In this document: positions 22,436 through 33,606 of the stretch, in pieces
Position numbering within the stretch: position 1 is the first letter of the stretch
Layout: each line of letters begins with the position of its first letter
Origin: Gnetum montanum
Taxonomy: Eukaryota > Streptophyta > Gnetopsida > Gnetales > Gnetaceae
Direction: 5' to 3'
Assembly: GCA_015680685.1 (NCBI GenBank)
Contig: MNCI01004881.1
Span: forward strand, 113,403-177,402
DNA length: 64,000 nt
The notes under the pieces: model-generated
What the model was told of the DNA's origin: nothing
Seen by the model: only the letters and a program-made list of their open reading frames with translations
Database searches by the model: none
Translations under genes and position numbers: made by a program

Positions 22436-22996
22436 CAATAAAGACAAACTTTTTGATTCATCCTTGCACCATTTGAGACTTTCTTTCTTTATGCTTTTAC
22501 ATATCGTGATCTGATGCAATTTACATTAATGTTATTCATTCAATAATTAATTTTGATTAATTAAGCAATTGATTAAAATACACAAGCAAGACCCCTTCGA
22601 ACATACGTGTGACACTTGGTAGCTTAGAAACAGTTAGTGTTTGACAACTCAACAGTGTTTACATGAGGTTTAGGATGTGTCCAAGAAGTGGGGATGGTTA
22701 CTTGTGTTAGGCTAGATTAGACAATAGTTCACTTAGCACTTAATTACTCTCACTTTTGTTCTTGTTTTAGACGATCAATTCATAAAACACAAAATAATAG
22801 AAATCTTATGCCTCAGTCACACTTAACCATACACTTGCATTTCACAAGTGAGACTGGGAAGACAACAAACGGACAACACAAACTCACCATATAGCCTTAG
22901 CGTACTTGGTAATTAAAGTTTGCAGAATTCAATTGGATCGCACGTGAACACCTATGATTCATATGGTTGGGTGTAGGGGTACCTCACCGCTCATCA
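22436..22996 (+). mobile_element. 3' LTR of element A, second part
   Basis: Continuation of 16118-16414 after element 1. It corresponds to about 9198-9738 of the 5' LTR and ends ...GGTACCTCACCGCTCATCA, followed by the target duplication ACAAG. Confidence 0.85.
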
Positions 22997-23050
22997 ACAA
23001 GTGTTGTGTTTATGCATGGGAACCGTCCAAGAAAGGATGTTTCTGTGTAT
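22997..23050 (-). mobile_element. Element B gag continuation, short fragment
   Basis: 'ccgtccaagaaaggatgttt' matches D's minus-strand gag at about 58085-58105, confirming that A sits inside B. After about 50 bases it breaks into inverted copia sequence, so B lost its 5' half. Confidence 0.65.
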
Positions 23051-23160
23051 GTTGTTTAGCCATATGTGACGAAGGTTCATTAGTAAGCGCCATGTAGATG
23101 AGATGTGAATCTTTAGGAGAACCGCACACTTCTTCTTCACCTATTGTCAATCTTAATGAA
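23051..23160 (-). mobile_element. Inverted fragment of copia gag downstream region
   Basis: The complement of about 4285-4395 (around the end of the zinc-knuckle region and the start of the 4351 frame), with about 85% visible identity, for example GCCATGTAGATGAGATGTGA. It lies in opposite orientation to the copia copy at the left border of B. Confidence 0.75.
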
Positions 23161-23357
23161 AGTCATGATAGGGAATATAATGAAGAAGATTGGAGGCACT
23201 AATGCAAACTAGAATTTCATACACTCATACTGATCCATATAATCCTAATTTCACATTCATTTTTCACTACAAGGAACAACTTAGATGGAGAGATCTGTAG
23301 GGAAATATAGTTTTGCCACTTGAACATTCAACACTGCTAATGATTTAAGCAATCCTC

Positions 23358-23696
23358 ATGAAGGTCAACCCAAGTCATGTAGAAGAAGGATATCGAATCA
23401 CGAAGGACGTGACAAGGCCATACCAACCAACAAAGGCTCAGGTCCGAAGGGATGCCATCATGGAGGCGAGGCATGAAGATGACAAGGAAAAAAAAGCACC
23501 CTAGATAGTTGTCTTAGAAGAAATAAAAGATGCTTCATTTCAAGCTGAAAAGTTCTATCAGACTTATGGATCTCACTCCAAGACACCAGTGATACATGTC
23601 GAAGATTCTATTAGCACAAAGTTGCAGTTAACTCTTGTAGAGAACCTTGGAAGAAATACGCAAGCCTCCAAACTTAAGGAGGAATTCAAGGCCTAA
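23358..23696 (+). pseudogene. Unrecognised coding-like frame with one stop
   Basis: From ATG at 23358 to TAA at 23696 there are 113 codons with a single internal TAG (23502-23504). The translation is rich in Lys, Glu and Asp (for example AQVRRDAIMEARHEDDKEK, then VVLEEIKDASFQAEKFYQTY) and lacks the low-complexity look of neighbouring noncoding DNA. I do not recognise the family. It may be a retroelement coding remnant or a decayed exon. Chance cannot be excluded. Confidence 0.3.
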
Positions 23697-25180
23697 GTCC
23701 TCCACTAAATCTAAGGGAGGTGAATTGATGAGTCACAAGAGGAGAACCAACCGACACTATTCTCAAACTCTATCATCTTTCGCTTTTATCAATTTTGTTT
23801 CCTCATCTAGCAATCGAGCTTGTAAGACAATATTCATTTATAAGATCATCTTGGCCAATTCATATATATATAAAAGCTAGTAAATGATAGCAATAATACA
23901 TGCTCTATTGTGATGCCCATCGCATTCTATATTTATAACAATCTTAGTAAGCCTTAATGTTGCATTAAAGAGGATCCAATTTTGTTTTTTAATTCTTCAT
24001 ACTCTAAAATGTTAGGTATAAGTAGCTTTCTCCAACCCTAAATAAAATTTGGATGGATCCGGCAGATTTACCGCATTAGTCCATGAAAAGCACCTTTTTT
24101 AAGGACTCTCCTTTGCTTATCCCAGAAGTTTGGCATGCCATGAGTAAAGCTTTCTGCAGAAATTTCTGGTTTGAAAAGTTGCATAAGATTTTTTGCCTGT
24201 GAAAAGAATCCTCTAACTCGACAAAGGGTCGCATCAAACGTTCCCATCTACATTTAACCAGAATGGTACGGTTACAACGTTTTCCAATATTTTTTGTGAA
24301 GTCAAAGACGTAAGGTGTCGGTATAAACAATAATCCATATTTGTAAAAATGCTGTTTTAACAACCATAAAGAACCAAAATTTTGAAACCCTAAAGTCTTG
24401 TTCGTCATTTAGATACTGAAATTTTGACCTTTCATATTATCATGATATGTCTACAAACGGATGGTTATAGGACTCAAGCAAACATCATCCTTATTTGCAA
24501 TGTTTTAAAAGCTCGACTGCGAGAAACTTCATCTATGTTTTTCATGGGCTTAGTTGTGAAGGTGGTTATTGATGTTTTACAGTGTCAGCAATTAACTACA
24601 GCAAGAGTACGCAGCCTTTACTGAGTCTTTCCTCAGTGAAATATCTTTGTTTAGTGCTTTTTGCTTTTCCCTCCTCAAGACTATGCTGGTAACGTTTTTT
24701 TAATTATGTTTTTCACACCTACAGTACGGACATTTCTATTGTTTGAGTAGATGTAAACTTTACAACGTACTAAAATTTCAATTTCAGATTCGCAGTATCA
24801 ATGTGTGAATCTGTGTTTTCAGTATCCGCCCGGAAGCGTGTGATATTCCGGCATCATGAAGAAGGCCAAATCATTAGTCATTAGTCAACCACGAGGAGGG
24901 ACCAGAGCACGTAGCAGAGCTGTGAAAACGTGGTCATGCTTGCATTGGTTGCATACCGCTGTCGTAGTATGCCGATTAAATTGACTGCATGCTGCAGCTG
25001 CAACAAAAACCATGAACCATTTCACACAAAAAAGACAACTCCGAGAGTCGGGGACGAACACAATGCAGAAATGGTTTTTTGATTCCATGTGGAAGAATAC
25101 AGTGTGCATCAATCTGTAATTACAAGAAAGCCAATAAACTGGCGTCTGGCTGCCTGCCAGGTTTTTTAGAGCAATAAATA
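23697..25180. other. Intergenic region upstream of the YSL gene
   Basis: Mostly unique-looking sequence with no convincing gene. A short block at about 23810-23880 (caatcgagcttgtaag ... catatatatata) resembles one at about 43790-43860, upstream of the lectin gene. A 110-codon minus-strand frame (24076-24408) has no recognisable motif and is not called. CATGC motifs occur at 24934 and 24988. Confidence 0.5.
25173..25180 (+). promoter_or_regulatory. Possible TATA element of the YSL gene
   Basis: AATAAATA, 150 bases before the start codon and following a CCAAT at about 25129. Position and composition fit a plant core promoter, but no transcript evidence is available. Confidence 0.3.
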
Positions 25181-25331
25181 TCAGTTGGGGATTAGTTTAT
25201 GTTTTTAAGCAAAAAGGCCACTTATTCAGAGATCACTGCCCTGTTCTTCTCTGAATTTTATATTCCGTAGCTTGATCAGGCGATATAATTCTGTGGTTTT
25301 CAGAGATCCTGCTTAAGAGAAGTTAGAAAGG

Positions 25332-28300
25332 ATGTCTGGAACTGTGGAACCAGAAAACAACAGGGACAGAAAACCCAAAAGGAATGTTCACCGAGAAAGG
25401 GAGAACGTAGCAGAGGATTTGCATGATGAGAGAGAGAGCGAGGAAGCAGTTCCAGCAGCAGAAGATGCAGAGGATGTGTTTTTCTATCAAAACGTGCCTC
25501 CATGGTGGGAGCAGATCACTCTCAGAGGAATTGCTGCAAGTGTTGTTCTGGGAGGACTGTTCTGCATCATCACCCACAAGCTGACTCTGACAGTCGGAGT
25601 TATTCCTTCCCTGAATGTTGCAGCTGGGCTTGTGGGTTTCTTCATGATCAAGACATGGACCAGGTTTCTTGCCAAGTTTGGGTTGCTGAAGAAGCCCTTT
25701 ACCAGGCAGGAGAACACGGTCATCCAGACCTGTGTTGTTGCCTGCTATGGAATTGCCTTCAGTGGTAAGTATGAAAGATTTTGTGAAACTGAAACTGAGA
25801 TTTGTATGTATTGGGTCTATTTTTTTGAGAAATTTTGCTGAATCTGGTGGTGGGTGTTTTCCAGGAGGGTTTGGAAGTTATATTGTGGCTATGGATGAAG
25901 CAACTAGGCAAAAAACAGGGCCTAGTGTGCGTGGAAATGATGCCTCTGCTGTGAAAACTCCCCACCTTGGATGGATTTTTGCCTTCATTTTCGCTGTCAG
26001 CTTTTTGGGACTTTGTGCTGTGGTTCCTTTGCGAAAGGTAGCTCAAGTTACATCTAATTGCAAGTTGCAGTACCAAGTGTTCTGAAAATTTCTTGTTATC
26101 ACTGTATGAAACCGTACTGGTTTTTTTTTTTAATCTTCTCTGGATTCCTCAGCAGAGCTGACTGCGCAGAAAATTCGAACCAGTATGGTAATGTGACCTG
26201 TGCGGGTTTCTAGCTGCCACTATTGAGCTAAATGAAATCAAATATTTTGCTTTGGTTTTCTTTCTTATTTTTTCCCCAAGTTTTGTTACTTGACAAGAAC
26301 ATAATCATGGCATTTGGGAATAAGCAATATTTACATTTTCTTTCGTCACTTGCAATGCAGATTATGATCATTGACTACAGGCTTACATACCCAAGCGGAA
26401 CAGCCACTGCAGTTCTGATTAACAGCTTTCATACACCTCAGGGCCAAGCAAAGGCCAAGTAAGTCCTTTTAAAAAACTGCGGGGAAAATTACCGAATATG
26501 CATTTTCTAATTAGTCAAAGAACACTGGCAACATTTGATTCAGCAGCCCTGTCCTGAATCTTCAAAAAAGTGTTACTTTTCGTGCATAGAAATGATTTTT
26601 TACTGTCATATGGATTCTTAAAATATGTTGGGTATGTGGCATTGGGATTCTCCCAGGATGCAGGTATTGTGTCTTGCAAAATATTTTATCATCAGCTTTC
26701 TTTGGAGCTTCTTCAAATGGTTTTTCAGTGGAAACGGTGATTGTGGATTCGACCATTTTCCGATTTTTGGTCTTAAAGCCTTTGATAACAAGTGGGTATT
26801 TGTTTGTGTCCATTAATTGACTTATATGTTTCTGCATTTCGTTCTACAAACGCCAAGGCCATAATCGTATCATTCTTCTGATGATACCTGTGCATCGTTT
26901 CAGGTTCTACACAGACTTCAGCACAACTTATGTGGGGGCTGGCATGATATGTCCTCATCTGGTGAATATATCTATGTTGTTTGGTGGAATTGTGTCATGG
27001 GGCTTAATGTGGCCGCTAATAAAAAATAGAGAAGGCGATTGGTTTCCAGCAGGGTTGTCTTCAAACGATCTAAAAGGTCTTTATGGTTACAAGGTAAAGC
27101 ATGTTTAAGTAATCTCTCCATAAGGTTTTTTATTTAAATGGAAGGAAGTTGGTAGTAGATTTGAAAAATTACAAAATCATGAAGCTTTAGTTATTCATAG
27201 ATGTCAATTGCTAAATAAAACTCGTCCAGTTCTTGATGGTCCAGCTTACCCATAGTGTTAGGCACAAGGCTACAATGATAATGATCAAGATAGTAACCAT
27301 CATTTTGTTCCTGTCGCAGATCTTTATTGCAATGGCCATTATTTTAGGAGATGGGATTTACAACTTCGTCAAGATATTGACTCTGACAATATTTACCCTG
27401 TATCAACAACATAAGAGGAGAGGGCAACTCCCTTCGGCAAATTCCGACATCAACAATCCAGGTTTGAGGCACAATTCTACTTTTTGATATCCTGAAAATT
27501 GTTTTGTCAAATTGTATCTATCCGGTACATCATTGTGGACACTACTTAAACCAAGATTGTCACAAAGTTACCATAATTTCACTACTCATGCTGGCTTCTA
27601 AAATCTTTTTTCATACCTTCATTTTCTGTCAGCTCCTGATGAATCTCAGCAATCACTGGTTGAAAGGAAGCGTAATGAGATCTTCATGAAAGGCAGCATA
27701 CCATTTCATGTCGCTGCAACAGCATATGTAGCACTGGCTGCCATATCAACAGGGGTAATGCCCAAGATATTTCACCAAGTAAAGTGGTACTATGTCCTTT
27801 CAGCGTATGTAGTGGCACCGATTCTAGGGTTTTGCAATTCATATGGGTGTGGTTTGACAGATTGGAGCTTGCCATCAAACTATGGGAAGCTAGGGCTTTT
27901 CATATTTGCAGCATGGGCAGGGAGTGATGGGGGTGTTATTGCAGGATTGGCATTAATGGGTGTCATGATGGTAATTGTGAGCACTGCATCAGACCTGATG
28001 CAGGATTTCAAAACTGGGTATTTGACAATGGCCTCACCCAGATCCATGTTCGCCAGCCAAATTATTGGTACCGCAATGGGCTGCATTCTAGCCCCCTTGA
28101 CCTTCTGGATGTTTTGGAAAGCATTTGACATTGGAGTTTCCAAGGAATACCCAGCACCATATGCAGCCATTTTCAGACAAATGGCTCTGCTTGGAATTGA
28201 TGGGTTCTCTGCTCTGCCCAAGCACTGTCTTCAGCTTTGCTATGGTTTCTTTGCCTTTGCAATGATCACAAATCTTATAAAAGATTTTGTACCCAAGAAA

Positions 28301-28582
28301 GTGTCTGCTTTCATACCCATTCCCATGGCAATGGCCATTCCCTTTTACGTTGGTCCATATTTTGCCATTGACATGTTTGTGGGCACTGTGATTGTGTTTG
28401 TGTGGACAAAACTGAACAAACCCAAAGCAGATCTTCTGGTTCCTGCTGTGGCCTCGGGTTTGATCTGTGGGGATGGACTCTGGACTCTTCCTTCTGCAAT
28501 TCTTGCACTGCTAAAAAAGAACCCTCCTTTGTGCATGACATTCCTATCAAGAACAGATGCTGCTGCTAAACTCCAGCTGTGA
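25332..28582 (+). CDS. YSL: Yellow Stripe-Like metal-nicotianamine transporter (YSL, OPT family), 7 exons
   Basis: Exons 25332-25764, 25865-26037, 26361-26458, 26657-26791, 26904-27093, 27320-27461 and 27633-28582 join in one open frame of 706 codons plus stop. All introns are GT-AG (100-323 bases). Length and exon number fit plant YSL genes. The N-terminal 45 residues are charged and cytosolic in type. Family blocks in order: [25 protein letters not shown] across exons 1-2, [19 protein letters not shown] (exon 3), [16 protein letters not shown] (exon 4), [13 protein letters not shown] (exon 5), [11 protein letters not shown] (exon 6), [18 protein letters not shown] and [20 protein letters not shown] (exon 7). 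Many hydrophobic segments fit a polytopic membrane protein. Known YSLs move Fe, Zn, Cu or Mn bound to nicotianamine across plasma or vacuolar membranes; the substrate here is inferred. No lesion is visible. Retroelements lie about 2.2 kb upstream and 0.7 kb downstream. Confidence 0.95.
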
Positions 28583-29290
28583 AGAGAACTAATGCTCTTC
28601 CAGTCTTCTACCTGTTCAATCATCCGTTGTATTTTGGAATCTTGTGTTGTACCTTGGAATCTTGTTGCAGTATATGGAATCTAAGCTTGAACATGGTCAA
28701 AGCCAGGTTTTTCTACAAGTTGTAGGCATAATTGTCGGAGGGAGTGTTATTGGCTAAATGGCATGAATTTCTGTCAAACTTTTGGACAAGGTTGAAAACC
28801 GTTGTCATAGATGAATTCCATGTTGCTTCGCTGGATGTTGTATCATATTGCATTTTGGCGTGCGCACATATATATATATATATAATATAAATGTTCCTCA
28901 TGAAGTATGAAAAACCAGCGGCAGATTCAACAACCTATGAAAACGCGGATTCCATTTCAGTGTCAGGCGAGATTAAGGCACTGCGCTGATTGGAGACTTG
29001 TCAGCTGTTACCGCCCTATCAATGTTGGACGCTCCAAGCAAGCCTTTGGCTTTCTCTTTGACAAACGTATTTAGATGATGTATCGTAAGTCCGCGAATTA
29101 TGGCCGCCAGAATGTAAGGTTGACATCGTTTTCTATCTGCTTATGTCATGGCCGATGCCACACGCACATTGTGTGGTTGTGTGCGATGCACAGTTACTGC
29201 AGAACTTGTAAACAAAATCGGGAAGCTTGTACTTTTCTAAGTTATAGAGAATAGGGAATCTGATCAACATATTTGCTATCACACAAATTT
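28583..29290. other. YSL 3' UTR and intergenic region
   Basis: Likely 3' UTR with T-rich sequence after the stop. A (TA)n tract at about 28868-28883. Nothing gene-like is seen before the LTR of element F. Confidence 0.6.
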
Positions 29291-30202
29291 TCCCTTGAAG
29301 AGTGGTGGAGTAGGCCAACACCCAAGAGTGGTGGAGTAGGCCAATAGAGTAGGCCAACACCCAACCATACAAGATATGAGTGTTCATATGTAGCCTAGTC
29401 AAATTCCATGGACAAGGTAATGTAACCACGTTAGTAATTTGTTAGAGTTCGTTATCATTGTCTTCCCACATGAGCTAGCAAAATCGATGCATATAGTTTA
29501 ACTCACACTGAGGTGTATGATATTGATGTTGTATGGGCCATATTGCTCCTAGTAAACATAAAGTAAGTGGAATAGTTTCTAAATCTAAGTGACAGTAAAC
29601 AAATCAAATCTAGCCTATGTGATGAGCATCTGATCTTGACCTTCCGTGTTCACACCTTAGACTTTATGCAACTACTCTTGGGATTACCAAGTACCTCATT
29701 ACTAGGTGTACTAAGTGATATCACTACTGGGTTACCAACTAGCTACACTTAAGTGCTCGAGATCAATTGTACTCATTCCACTTAACAACAGTAATGATAA
29801 AGTGCATAGAAAGTAAATCAATAACTAGAGAAAACAGTAAACATTAATCTAAGTCAAAGTAGGAAAATTATTCTAAGTGTAAACAGTAAAAACTAAGTGA
29901 TGCTGCAATGACAAAAAGTAATAATCTTTATTCTGTGCATGAAACATGTTCAAGTAAATTCCACTTGAATAAAGACTTTGTTCAATTACTAAACATCACA
30001 TTGGGGGCATACACTCCTAAGTGCTAAGTGCTAAAATCAAGAAAACAAGTTGATAGGCTAAGTGTGAAATGAAACTATATATGGATTGTGTGCCTAAGTG
30101 TTGTATTTATAGGCTTACACATGTCCACAATATTAGATATCTGACATCGTAGCTTGTACCTTGATACCCAATATCGTAGCCAATCAAAATTTGGATTTAT
30201 CA
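29290..30202 (-). mobile_element. 3' LTR of element F
   Basis: Contains 'ccaacacccaaccatac', as in the 5' LTR at 42050, and ends ...GATTTATCATCCCCCCACGA, which is the inverted LTR start plus polypurine tract. The outer end has a local duplication of 'gagtggtggagtaggccaa' (29299-29350), so the exact terminus is uncertain. Confidence 0.7.
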
Positions 30203-30409
30203 TCCCCCCACGATTAATTGAAAACTTATCCTCGAGTTAAAACAAAATGAGGATAAAGTTCCTTACAAAATTAGGAGATTCATATGACATTGACCACTGT
30301 ATACATGACTCTCTAATGCCATAGTGGAGTTTACAACAATGATACAAATCATGACAAGTTTATAAAACAACAAAACAAAATCTAGCGAAGCTGGATGTAG
30401 CCTTATGTT

Positions 30410-30804
30410 GTTCTAGGTGGTAATGTGGCTCTTCCATTGGTTGCTTCCCCGTATCTTCAAGCTTCTAGAATTTGTATTAATTCAGGAGCGCTTGAAGCTT
30501 TTCTTTTTCCATTTTGGGATCATGAACTGACCATGCTAATGAACCAATGTTTGATGAAATTGGCATGTCCCATGGACATGGCAGTTGTAGAAACATTTGA
30601 TTTACTGCTTCCAATTTAGAGTTTTCCACTTGGATTTTTTGCAAGGCATCTTTATGATTCACAAACTCTTTATCATACTGTGCATATGTGGCTACTACTT
30701 GCTATTCTAGCTCATTTCTAGGCATCCCTGCTATTAACATGGCCAAGTTAGCATAACAGAGATTAGCTAACTCCATGTACTCTTTTACGTCCTCGATCTA
30801 TAGG
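30410..30804 (-). pseudogene. Element F ORF2, C-terminal part
   Basis: Minus-strand frame with QMFLQLPCPWDMPISSNIG and EKEKLQALL, matching the C-terminal end of ORF2 in elements 1 (about 21270-21390) and 2. It continues the ORF2 segment at 39382-41515, from which it is separated by element 2. Confidence 0.75.
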
Positions 30805-31721
30805 TGATGAGATGCGATTCGCATAGGCCATGATATCCCGTATGCGATATCGCATCCCTCGCGATATCGCATCTTCCCTACGATATCGCGTACGCGATAT
30901 CGCAGTCCGCCACCATATCTATAAATAAGATGCAGCTCTCCCTTGTTTAGCATAGATAGAATAGAAGTAGCGAAGCTCTGGCAGTTTAACCACTCCAGAG
31001 ATAGATTATTTTTCCCGTGTCTACCCGCAGTGTGGTGAATGTAATTGTACGGTGTCTTATTTGAGTGTGACGTACTTGGGCACGCACATGACCCGCAATA
31101 AAAATCGAGATTACTTCATCATTGCAGCAATCACTTTGTTATTTATTTATTTGTCTATTTAATTGTTATTTACTGCTTTCTCTCTCACCCTTAAACTCCT
31201 AAAATGCAGTATGAGTACGACTTGATTACGAGCATCTAAGGATGTGTACGGTTAGTCAAGGAATCGGCTACTCATCGCAACGCGAAACGAGTACAACTTA
31301 ATTATGAGCCTTTAAGTGTGACTATTTGGTAGCCCAGTGGCGTACCTAGGATCTACGCTTGGTAATCCCAATGGTAGTCGTGCACAAGGTCCAAGATGTG
31401 TATGGTTGATCAAGGAATTGGTTGCTCGTCGCACTTAGGCTAGATTAGATTTTCTTTACCCTTTTCCTCCTAGCTTAGCTTAGTTAATATTATTTTCCAC
31501 TTCCTTCAGGAGTAGCATTAGGTCAGAACACATCATACACTTCACTCTGGACTAAACCATACGTGACAAATATAATACTAGTCCAGGTGGGAAGACAGTG
31601 AATTGCGACCTAAGGATAACTGTCTAGGTGTCACAACTAGTCCGTCTGCGGAGTTTGACCGGATCGCGCGTGCTATGCTCGTTTCGTATGGTTGAGTGTA
31701 GGGGTACCTCGCCACTCATCA
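30805..31721 (+). mobile_element. 5' LTR of element 2
   Basis: TGATGAGATGCG...CACTCATCA. A 22-base perfect palindrome centred on GTAC (30881-30902) and further GATATCGC copies precede TATAAATA (30920-30927). Two copies of the U5 subrepeat lie at about 31246 and 31390. Confidence 0.9.
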
Positions 31722-31740
31722 TTGGCATCGTTGCCGGGGA
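31722..31740 (+). promoter_or_regulatory. Primer-binding site of element 2 (tRNA-Asp)
   Basis: TTGGCATCGTTGCCGGGGA starts one base after the LTR. The match to the plant tRNA-Asp 3' end is 16 of 18. Homology to the tRNA stops here, unlike in element 1. Confidence 0.85.
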
Positions 31741-31852
31741 CGGTGCTAGTTATCTAGATTAGTTATATCATACAAGGTCGCTGTAAAGAACTTAACGATA
31801 TATCTCTTAAAAAGAAGTAATTATAAAAAGTCACATAAATTCACACACAACA

Positions 31853-33606
31853 ATGCCTCTCCTACAAGACAATAATAATGCCACACTTAGTGAGAAGTTC
31901 ATTGGAGAACCAACGAACAATATGATGATGAAGATTGAAGTATACAACTTGAAGTGGGAGTTTCCTATAAGCATGAACAAAAACAACGTCATCACAACGC
32001 ATGAAAGCATAACTTACAAGATGACGATGAACCCCCACTAGCCACTACAAGCTTAACGCAAATACAAGAGGTTGTTCAAATCTCATGTAGGCATCGTAAA
32101 GAGAGCCGTCTACCCAGGCTCGATTTAAATAACTTTCCCAAATTTTCAGGAGGCTATGACTTAGACCCGCATCAACATTTACTAGCCTTCTACGATGCCT
32201 GCACATAAAAATAACATTGATAACGGGTGGCAAAAACTTAAGCTCTTTCCCATGTCATTCGTTGACCAAGCTAAAGTATGGTATAGATCATTAAAACCAA
32301 ATTCGATACGACACTGGTCAACAATGGTAGAGGTGTTTAACGAAAAATATCAAACCTACGCAAGAGTGTCAGCCTTGAGGAAACAAATCCAAGAATGGAA
32401 ACAAGCAAAACATGAACCCTTGGACATGGCCTTAGAAAGATATTATGCATTGTTAAACAACTTTCCAGGCTATGGGTTTTTCAAGGAAAGGCTAATGTAC
32501 CATATTATCGATGGGCTACGTAATGAAAAAAGAGAGACCTTAGGAACGTATGCCCAAGGTCAATTATACAAACTCCAAACCCATCAAATCCAAGAGCTTA
32601 TTAAGCAGGTAGCAAAAGAAGGAGAATTAGCTAGATGGGAGAGTGTTGAAAAACATCAATGGGACCAAAATTTCAACTTAACAAAGGTCCATGGTCATGA
32701 AAAGGAGAGATCAACAAATCTTAAGGTGGAAACATCATCTTTGCCAATACAACAATNNNNNNNNNNNNNNNNNNNNNNNNNNNNNNNNNNNNNNNNNNNN
32801 NNNNNNNNNNNNNNNNNNNNNNNNNNNCATAGTGGCAACAATCCCAGTCGTGGGGGAATCCACCCTTAGACTGGAGGCACCCTTCATATTATCCGAATCT
32901 AAATGCTTATCACGTTCAACACCTTGTTTCTTCAACTGAGCCAACATACTCTATCTCACCACAATACCATTCTCCACAATACTATCAACCCATGCCTCCA
33001 ACACAACCACCACCTTGTGCACCTTATCCTCCTCCTAACTTTCAGCATTCTCATCCTTTCCCTCCTTATACATTGCCACCAACTGCCCCTTATGTACCTA
33101 CACCACCGCAACCCACGAACAACACTTGTGCTACTTCTATTAACAACAGTGAGAAACCTCAGCAACATCAAAGACGTCCTTTCTTTAAACATGGTTGTAG
33201 GAAGGGACAACACAACTCTGAGGCCACTGCACCTTCCAACCTAGCACAAGTCCAACAATGTGGTGCACCCTTATCTTCAAACCCAACGCCTCATGTAACT
33301 TCATCATGGCCACCAACTTACACTCCAATAACTATACGGCCCAATGAACACAACTATGGGAGACATCATCCTAATCCTTGCATACCATCTAACGGTCACC
33401 AACATCATAGTGGGTTAACTCGTTATCCGGGAACTACATCGTATGAAGTGCCCCACTATGCTTATTACAATCAAGTGTGTGAACCCCGAAGGGATAAGTA
33501 TAGACCGATTCCAATACTTCCAACATGCAAGGACCCTTATCTTTCATTTATTAATCCTTACCATACTCAATCGATTAGTTATGGGGGATATCCCCCATTT
33601 CAATAA
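31853..33606 (+). pseudogene. Element 2 gag (frameshifted, with assembly gap)
   Basis: Starts MPLLQDNN at 31853. The gag core uses LPRLDLNNFPKFSGGYDLDP (about 32110-32170) and, after a frame change near 32190, the long frame 32195-32756 with VDQAKVWYRSLKPNSIRHWS and NEKYQTYARVSALRKQIQEW, typical of retrotransposon gag capsid. The tail after the gap (32992-33606) is rich in Pro, His and Tyr. The zinc-knuckle region expected between them lies in the gap. A decayed copy of it is present in element 3 at about 53030-53110. Confidence 0.75.
32757..32827. other. Assembly gap (71 N) inside element 2 gag
   Basis: The bases on either side match positions about 52799 and 53243 in element 3, which are about 440 bases apart. 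The true gap is probably much larger than 71 bases, unless element 2 has a deletion. Confidence 0.8.

Larger units (their letters stand above)
8889..22996 (+). mobile_element. Element A: Ty3/gypsy LTR retrotransposon (interrupted by element 1)
   Basis: Begins TGATGAATC and ends CGCTCATCA, with a perfect 5-bp target duplication ACAAG. The order is LTR, gag remnants, protease, RT, RNase H, integrase, long 3' UTR, polypurine tract, LTR. Protease-RT-RH-integrase order defines Ty3/gypsy. The tRNA-Asp priming seen in its relatives and the lack of a chromodomain point to the Athila/Tat side; this clade placement is inference. It is the only element in the window with recognisable RT and integrase, and many stops make it non-functional. 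Net length without element 1 is about 8.1 kb. Confidence 0.88.

Noticed and set aside
24076-24408. A 110-codon minus-strand frame
   Set aside because: No recognisable domain, AT-rich surroundings, and a length that is not exceptional by chance in a 64-kb window.
25323-25768. Several open frames on the minus strand and other frames over the YSL first exon
   Set aside because: They overlap a clearly conserved YSL exon in another frame and have no motif of their own.
27880-28623. Minus-strand open frames across the last YSL exon
   Set aside because: They mirror a highly conserved transmembrane coding exon, with no independent support.
30841-30902. A CRISPR-like or satellite array from repeated GATATCGC units
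   Set aside because: Units are palindromic, irregularly spaced and confined to retroelement promoters. There are no uniform spacers and the genome is a plant's.
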